NCBI GenBank assembly: GCA_963855995.1
Contig: OY979724.1
Span: forward strand, 3,258,858 to 3,322,857
Source: Muricea muricata
Lineage: Eukaryota > Cnidaria > Anthozoa > Malacalcyonacea > Plexauridae
Length of the DNA: 64,000 bases
Direction of reading: 5' to 3'
The notes under the pieces are model-generated. The model did not search any database and was not told where the DNA came from. It was given only the letters and a program-made list of their open reading frames with translations. The translations under genes were made by a program, and so were the position numbers. Of this stretch, positions 12,001-21,000 are shown piece by piece; the first letter of the stretch is position 1; every line of letters begins with the position of its first letter.

Positions 12001-15000
12001 AAAGGGAATGTGTTAAAGGTTTGCCTACCATTGCAGCTTTTCCGGGTGCAAATTGAAAGACGACAGAAAACAAAGACATGTTGTTTGGATTTCTGGCTTG
12101 CGATAGTTCGTTGTAGATGATGAATTTGATCAGAGTGCCCAGGTTTTCATCATGTTGTTCAACCAAAACTCTGAAAGAATAATACGAAAACAAGTTCGAA
12201 TACAATTCTGGATAGCTTTATCAGTTCTACTCTGTTCTTCCTTCATCCAGTGTTACTACAGGCAGTGGCGGATCCAGGGTAAGTCAAAATAAATCATAGC
12301 AGCTCAATTTTAAATCAAAAATAACTTTATAACAATGTCATAGGTTATGAATTTCAAAAGAATAAAATCTAACCAATGAAGTTGCTTTGAAGGTATTTTA
12401 AAATGTAAATAATCCTAGAATGAGCTGTGGTAATTTATTTTGACTTACGCTAGATCCGCCACTGACTACAGGAGCTAACATTAACTAAACTAACTTTATT
12501 TATACTCAGGATTAGCTCTATCAGTTCTTAACTGTTATTCCTAGAAGTCCAGTAAGGATCATCTCTTATTGATCGAGTGTTACTACAGGAAGAAACCTGA
12601 GCTAAACTAACTGTATTTATACTGGATAGCTCTATCAGTTCTGAACAGTTCTTTCTAGAGGTCCAGTAAGGATCACCTCTTATTGATCCAGTGTTACTAA
12701 AAGAGGAAATCTAAAATAAACTAACTTTATTAATGCTGGACAGCTCTATTAGTACAAAACTGTTCCACTAAGGATCATCTCTTATTGATCCAGTGTTACT
12801 ACAGGAGTAAACCTGAACTAAACTAACTTTATTTATACTGGATAGCTCTATCAGTTCTAAACTATTCTTCCTGGAGGTCCAATAAGGATCATCTCTTATT
12901 GATCTAGTGTTGTTTGAGAAGCAAATCTTCCCAAAGGCCTGGACACTAGGAGAGTCTCTTATCAAATGTTACAGGCAACCTCATCTTAACTTTTCAAACT
13001 AAGCATAAAACCTGAACTAAGCTGTCCAAACAACACACACTGAATATTTGTCAATAAATACCTGACGCAAGTGATGTAATGTCCAGCTAATTGTTTCGTC
13101 TTCAGCCTCATTTTAACGAAATTGCTAATGACTTCAATATCCTCCGGAGAATGCGTGTTGCAGTTGAGAGCAACGGACATCAAGAGCTCGTGAGCTGGCC
13201 GGTTAAGCTAGAAAATGAACAAAACTCATGTCAATCTATAAACTGCTGCGAGTGAAGACCCATTCTAATGGAGATGTTTCCACAACGTTTTTGTCGGGCA
13301 AAATAAAATATCACCAGAAGCAAAAGTGAATTCCTTTTTTGTCCACTACGGGAAACATCATCCCAAAAATATAATCTATATGAGCAGGAATCTCAGTATG
13401 ATCATGTAGTCTTCCACTTGTCTGGTGTGGACGCCACTTGGAAAGCATCAACGAATATACAGTAAATATGTACTGTGTACTGTATACTACCTTAGTATAA
13501 ATCTCACTTTGATCGCGTGGAGAACATCAACGAATATACAGTAAATAGGTAAATTATACTTATTTCTTAAAATCTCACTATAATCAAGTAGTTTTCTACT
13601 TGTCTCGTGTGGAAATCACGACGTTACATAGAGAACATCACTCAATATATGTAGTAATCTACCTGATTATAAATTCTACCATGCTGAAGTGGTTTTTTAC
13701 TTGTCTAAACTAATTACTTTGGGTAACTAGTTCTCCAGCCACTCCCTAATTTGAATATGATTTGACAGCTGCCAGAAAGCTTAGTAAGTCATGCGTGTAC
13801 CTTCTAACCACAACATGAAGAGCTATCTAATTACAGTTTCCAGATCGTTGCTCCTACCTTAGGATTTTGAAGCCACGTTTCCAGTCTCTGTGACGCTAAC
13901 AACCGCACGTCACTAATACCACAAGCAGCAGACATAAGCCGCAATAAATTACGCGTGGTGTTGTCCACCAGTTGTCTGCGCGTCAGCTGATCTTTGACAA
14001 GGTCTACTACGTAAGACTGGACATTTTCTTGCGTGCTTGGAAGTTCATATCTAACGAGTTAAAGAAGAAAACACAAGCTCAGCTAGAAAGAACAGATCAA
14101 TAACATTGTACTGTACCTCTACGAGGAACAGTTTGGAAGTCATTGAGCTATCCAGTATGAGTAAAGTTAACTTAGTTTGGGTTTCCTCCTGTGGTAACAC
14201 TGGATCAATAACAGATGATCCTTACTGAACCTCCAGGAAACACCAGTTTACAACTGATAGAGCAAACCAGTATAAATAAAGTTAGTTTAGTTTAGGTTTC
14301 CTCCTGTAGTAAACACTGGATCAATAAGAGGTGATCCTTACTGAACCTCCAGGAAACACCAGTTTACAACTGATAGAGCAAACCAGTATAAATAAAGTTA
14401 TTTAAGTTTAGGTTTTCTTCTGTAGTAACGCTGGGTCAATAGGGGCTGATCATTTCTCAACCTCCAAAAGACACCAGTTTACAACTGATAGAGAAACCAG
14501 TATAAATAAAGTTAGTTTAGCTTAGGTTTCCTCTTGTAGAAACACCGAATCAATAAGAAATTATCCTTGCTGAACCTCTAGGAAGAACAGTTCAGAACTG
14601 ATAAAGCTATTCAGTATACATAAATAAAGGTAGTTTAGGTTATTAGAGTCTTTCCGTAGTACTTAACAAACATGGATCAAAACGAGATCCTTAACCATTT
14701 AGCTTATGTTGATCAAACAGTTCCAGTGGTTACCTGGGAAAGACTTTTTCTGCTTCAGGCGAAATAGTTTCTTTACATTCAACATCCTTCAAGAACTCTT
14801 CATCCTCTGTTTTACTGAACTTTGGAGATTTCATCGTGGCAACTGTGAAAAATACAGCAACAATTTTTTGAAAAAGGAAGTTCTATTCATTTTATAAAAC
14901 CTACAAATGTTGTCCTATTCACCTTTTGTAGCCATATTTTAAGACCCTGATTTCCAAAAACCCCTCTCCAATTCCCTTTTCGGCGGCACAAAAAAGGCGC

Positions 15001-18000
15001 CTTGATTACGTAGGGTGCTAGTCTGATCAAAACTGCGCATAAATCTGCGCATAACTGAGACTTCGAAATTCTGGGTCCGTCTGGGACTGGGAGCACGCCG
15101 CCTACCCCTCCCAATTCTTTCGCATGACAGTGTCTTTGAAATACCATTCCCCATATTTCGAGAACAATATTGAACAAATATAACAGCATACCATGCAGCA
15201 GTGTCAAAATATTTAGGTCAAGGCATTAAGACCAATTGGGCATTGAACAAAATATGTTGGCCATATGTTAATCCAAACGAGTCTAAACAAATATTGAAAC
15301 CATAATATTGCCTGATTCTCTCCTGTTAAAGACACAGTTCCTGTACTGGTCCATTGTCAGATTTAATGAAAACAGATTTGATTGAATATTGATAATGTAA
15401 GTCTTTTCCGGGACACCGAAATTGAGGAATTGCAACCTCGAAGTAACTTGGAAAACCGCGTTTAATGCAGTATTTTTTACTGTATAGCTAATACCTGGAT
15501 TACTGGAGGATTTACAGTGTAATAAAAAAGAATGAAAGACAAAAACAATTTTTGAAAAACCAAAACCTTCACTTGATTCCTTCGTTCCATCGCCGGCAGA
15601 ATGCGCAACACTTCGTGGTGGAAGTTTCGTATCGAAAGCAGTCAAAAGATTCTCAACAAAGGTGCGACATTTTTCATTCTCGATCCAAGTACGATCACCT
15701 AACGAATCCTCCACGTAGACCTGCGAGGAAGACAGACGTCGCAAGATTTAAGTGACAGGTGTGCTACTAGAGAGCTTAAGCAAGCGACGTTTTTGTCAAC
15801 ACGGACGGCAGCCGGAAGTAAGTTGCGTCGTTATAGATGGCGAATGATGGCGTCAGCCGTTTTTGTTTGAAACCAACAACGGCAGTCAGTCAACTTTCAC
15901 GTTCGTGATTTCAAACAAGAACGGCTGACGCCATCATTCGCCATCTATAACGACGCAACTTACTTCCGGCTGCCGTCCGTGTTGACAAAAACGTCGCTTG
16001 CTTAAGCTCTCTACTGTTCGCCTCCACCCTATCATTAGCCTGCGCGCAGGCCAACGGATGAGAAGGAATAGTAGTACATATCTTCCTCCCCTCCGTGGGC
16101 CTGCACGCAGGCTACCCTATCATGCACTAAAATAGGATAAGACTCGCTACCAATCACAGTTAGCTCGACAGCTCAATGGACAATTTGCATAATAGACTAG
16201 AGGTCAAACTAGACAGGAAGAACGAAATCTTTTACTGCAGTTAGAAAGAGCATCTTAAAATTAGTAGAATTGCAAAGTTTTGTGGCGAAATCTTGTAAAA
16301 TACGGTAAAAATAAAGCCCTGCGTAGTTTGCAAATTTTGTATATATTTGTATTACGTGCGGAAAAAGTTACCATTTTTGAGCAAAAATTGCAGCGAAAAT
16401 GGTAACTTTCCCGCGCGTAATACAAATATATACTAAATTTGCAAACTTCGCAGGGCTATATTTTCCGTATTTTACAGCATTTCGCCACAAAACTTTGCAA
16501 TTCTACTAATCTTAGGATCCTCTTTCTAACAGTAGTAAAAGATTTTGTTCATCTTTCGTAGGTAGAATGTTAGTCCATAATGCAAATTGTCCATTGGTAG
16601 AGCGGTGGTCCAAAAAAAGTCAATTAAGATACGAGTTCGAATCCCGCTCGAGAGTGTCTATGAGAGTGAATATGAATCTAGTTTCTCCTATCTCCGAGGA
16701 AGGTTCTGAGATAAAAAAGAAACACTTCACGACCATCAAGACAAGCCAACCACGTTCCCTGGATGTCTCGTCTGCGCCCGAAACCTTGGAAACGAAGTTG
16801 CTTTGCACCTTGGCATATTCGTAAACTGTACAACTGGTTTTTGCATGACATTCCTACAACACTACAGAGTCGGAAACGCCTCATGCGCAGACTTGATGGA
16901 TGATATTGTAGATTTTAAACACAAGTTTACGCCCTATCACATGGTGCAATTTTTCGTGCAACTTGCAACGCAATTCTCCTCTTAAGAGATGTAAATTTGT
17001 GACAAATGTTTGGTATGTTAAAAGTATACCAGCAAACTGTGATGGAAACATGTATTTGGCAATTTTACCTCTGCCAAGACTAGAATTGCATTGCAAGTTG
17101 CAAGAAAAATTGCACCGTGTGACAGGGCATTTTGTCAACAAGTTGCATCAAGCATCAAGGTCTCATCAAATTGCGTCATGTCAGTAAAATTTAGACTTGA
17201 TGCAACTTAATATTTGCAGACTTGCTGCAAGTTGTTAGAACAATAACTTGACCAAAAGTCTAGACAATTAACTTACCTCGAAGTTCTTGACAATTTGCAA
17301 CAAGGTATTATCATCAAGCCCGAGCAAGCATGATCAAGCCGAACGTTATAAGCCAGTTAAATATTTGTATCCAGTAAATTATTTGAATTTTTAGTGTTAG
17401 GACCTGGGTTAGGGTCACTTTGTATGAATTAAAACACAATCCTAGGAGAACATTGGAATTTTCAAACGTTGTCAACCAATAATGTTAATAGATTAAAACG
17501 TGCGAATAGCTTGGAGTAGCGGTTGAAACACATCATGACATCAGTTTGACCCCCCTCCCCCACGGCGTCAAATTAGTGTCGGTCATCGGACAATGTCTTG
17601 TCCGATGAAATCGTAGTATGAGCTGACATGTAACTGATGGAACTATAGTCTAATTTACAGTGTGGACTCAATGCGCCTAGAAAAAATTGCCGACAAGAAT
17701 TACGAAATGTCAAGCCAATTTATATTTTCGCCGGAAACTTGTCTTTACAAGCAAAATAATTATCTGCAGCCCTGCCTCCATACTTTCTACATAGATGTTT
17801 CTAGATCGAGAAAGCTACAAGTAAATTAAACCTTTGCAGACCTCTCCTTGGAAACAATCATCTCACCTTGATAAAGCTCTCAGGCCAGTCACGGTCATCT
17901 TGAAATGCGCACAGCAAAATGTTGCAAGCCATGATGGGCACAGCCGGGCTGGGTCTTGCTCCTTTCAGGTTCACTGATGAATCTCTCTTCAGAAGACTGG

Positions 18001-21000
18001 TCAGAAACTACACAGTCAATAAAAACAAATTATAATATAGCATTTGTAAATTCTGAACGCTGATTGGCTAAGAGCTGTGTTGATATAACTCTATGTCAAC
18101 AGGGAAAATTCCTGCCACTCTTCTGTTAAAGTTCTTTGTGCTATATTATAAAAGAAATATAAAATATTTTTCCGTATTGATATACAGTTATATCAACACT
18201 CGAGAAACTTGGAAAAACTCGAAATTGTGTGAAAACACAATTTCTCGTTTTTCAATTTCCACTCGTGTTGATATAACTGTATATCAACACGGAAAATGTT
18301 TTATATTTGTTAAATATAGGTTAACATCTGTATTTCACTGTCTACTTTATTACTGATCAGAGGTCGAAAAAGTATTGGTTACTGGGAACCTACAGTAGTT
18401 CACAGAAATTTTGTTGGATCTAAATTTTTGTAGAGAAAATCTCTTGTAATTGATATATGAATTGAAACTTAAATATTTTGCAAGTTTGCCTCGTAGAATT
18501 TTTGCAGAGCAATTTTAGTCCTAAATCCAGTTTCTTAGAAAGAAAAAAACGCTTTTTCCACATCTGTGAGTTGGAGAAAGCTTTGTCCAACATTCTTCAA
18601 TGTGGCTAAGCCCCTGTTGAAATCCCTCCTTTCTTTCCAGCATTTGTGAGAAATGCCTATATGCATCCAGGACGAAATGATATATGTGTCGCCCACACAA
18701 CACAAAATGCTGATTGGTCAAATTGATGTGCCTGTCAATCAAAACAGATATCATGTGAAACCAGACTGTGAGCACACCTTAAAAAGAGAGGTTTGTAATA
18801 TCATTTAACCAATTTGATTGACATGCAAATCGATTTCTACCAGTAGCCATTTTGTGTTGGGCATTACATTTCTTCCTGTCTGCAGTGCCTATTTTCCTCA
18901 ACCTCTCTCCTGACCGCTTGCAGTCTAAAATGCTCAAGAGATGCCGAGTGCAAAACCATTACATGTACATAAGAATTGTAATAAAATTACCTCCATAACG
19001 CGATGAGATCTGAACAGCTGTTGCCGTCTTTTAACCAAACAGAACAGACTGAGGCACATTGCAGGGTCAGGTTTACTACGATTGCTTCTCAGTACCTTCA
19101 AGGCTCCTGTCAGGTAGCCATCAACTTTCGTTCGGTCTCCATTTTCCTCAGCCTTGAGGACCTTGGCTTCTAACTCATCAGCAGTTACTAAATGTTAAGG
19201 TGCAAGCATTGAACTATAAGTAGACTGGAACGATAAGTCAGGGGGAAAATTGAAGCTAGTTTGATTCAGTTTTTCTGAGTTTTGAGTTGAAATACTAAAC
19301 GTGACGAAATGGGCCGTATATCAAATGAAAGCTATTAGAAAGTTGTATTTGGTGTAAAAATGTTGGGGATTTATGTGAAAAACAAACACCTTAAACTTTG
19401 AAGGGAAATTTGCCGTATTTTTCAAAATTGCAGTTGTTTTCGTATTTTTTAGGCATTTGTTTTTTGTCTAAAGTCTTGAATTTTTTATATGAAATGTAAC
19501 TTTTTAATAGCTTCAATTTAATATACGGTCCGATCTTTGGCGTTAAGTATTTCGTCTCAAAACTCAGAAAAACTAACTTGGCTTCAGCCATTAACTGAAC
19601 TTTTTTATTGAGTTAGCGTTCCAGTTGTATTACAGTTCACTGGGTGCAAGTAAAATAAAGTCAACATGCCCACATTGGGTTGAGCCAAATACAACAAGTT
19701 ACCTTTTCCTTAATACTTTTGTTTAAATATACCATCACATGTACCACAATATGAGCTCAGCAAAAATTTTAAGCACCTTTAAGCACCCCATTTTTTATTG
19801 GCCCTCTGGGACCTTAAAATCTATGATCCTCCCCATCTTTCTAACCCCACCCCCATTAATTTCTGACAAATCACCACTTCAAAATTATTTGATCATTTGA
19901 AAACACATATATGCCTCTTTTAGACGGATATTGCTTCAAAAATTGCTCTTAAATGATCAAACTTGCACACAAATTTGCACTATAGCAATTGCCTTCACAG
20001 CATTTGCATTTTGGCACTGGGTTGAGAATGTATTGCAAATTCAATTTTTCATCCTGGGTAGTGTGTAGCACTCTTATTGACAACCCCAAATATCAATTTT
20101 ACTGTAATGAACGCTGTTTGGACATCATTTTGTTTTACACATGAAGGAATGCACAATTTGCATCATAAACTACCATTTCAAAGCCCAACCTTTAGTCTAT
20201 AAAGCAAATTATGTATTGTGCTGCCAGTACAGTTCGTACTGTTATAGGGTTAGTACTCCTGTACCCTCAAACTGAGAACATTGTGCTAACAGTATCGGTA
20301 CCGGTATACTGACATTTTGGCTTTATAAGTACACATGAAAATATATCAATGCTAACATCAGAGAAAGGGGATTTTGAACAGAGAGGGATTAGGAAGGAAT
20401 TTAAGTCATAGTCTGTCCATTTTGAAGTATCAGAAAACATCTTATTTGCACAGTAATGAAGCAAAAATCATCAATATTGCCATACTGCAAGTTTGAGTAT
20501 GCTTAAAAGTAACAGTACTGGTATATTGGAAATTCCAGTAAAACTGATAAAGTCATGGCAATATAACAACACTGAACTCACTACCATCTGATATTATTGG
20601 TATGTCATCATACACAACAAGTAAATAATTTACCATCAATAGGGGCAATGCTAGGCACTGGTGAACTAGTCGAGGACTTCAAACTGCTCTCAATATCGAT
20701 CGAGACGCTTGGAGAATGTGGTGATGAGGTCTTGCGTTGTTTGGTTAGACGGTGTGGTTGAAGTGGGCTTGGGCATTCTCGTTTTCGATCTGGTAAATTT
20801 ACGGACGTCTTTTTGGACGTAGAACCAGATAGTGGCTTTAGAGGTGGGAGGGGTTTAAGGTCTGGGACATCTTGAGACTTTGAGGGACCTTTGGAGCCTA
20901 AGAACAAAATGTACATTAAATAGGGACATTACAAAAGATGGCTAAACCTTGTTTTACTTATATATTATATTTATTTATTTACAAGCTTTGTCCAACCTGA

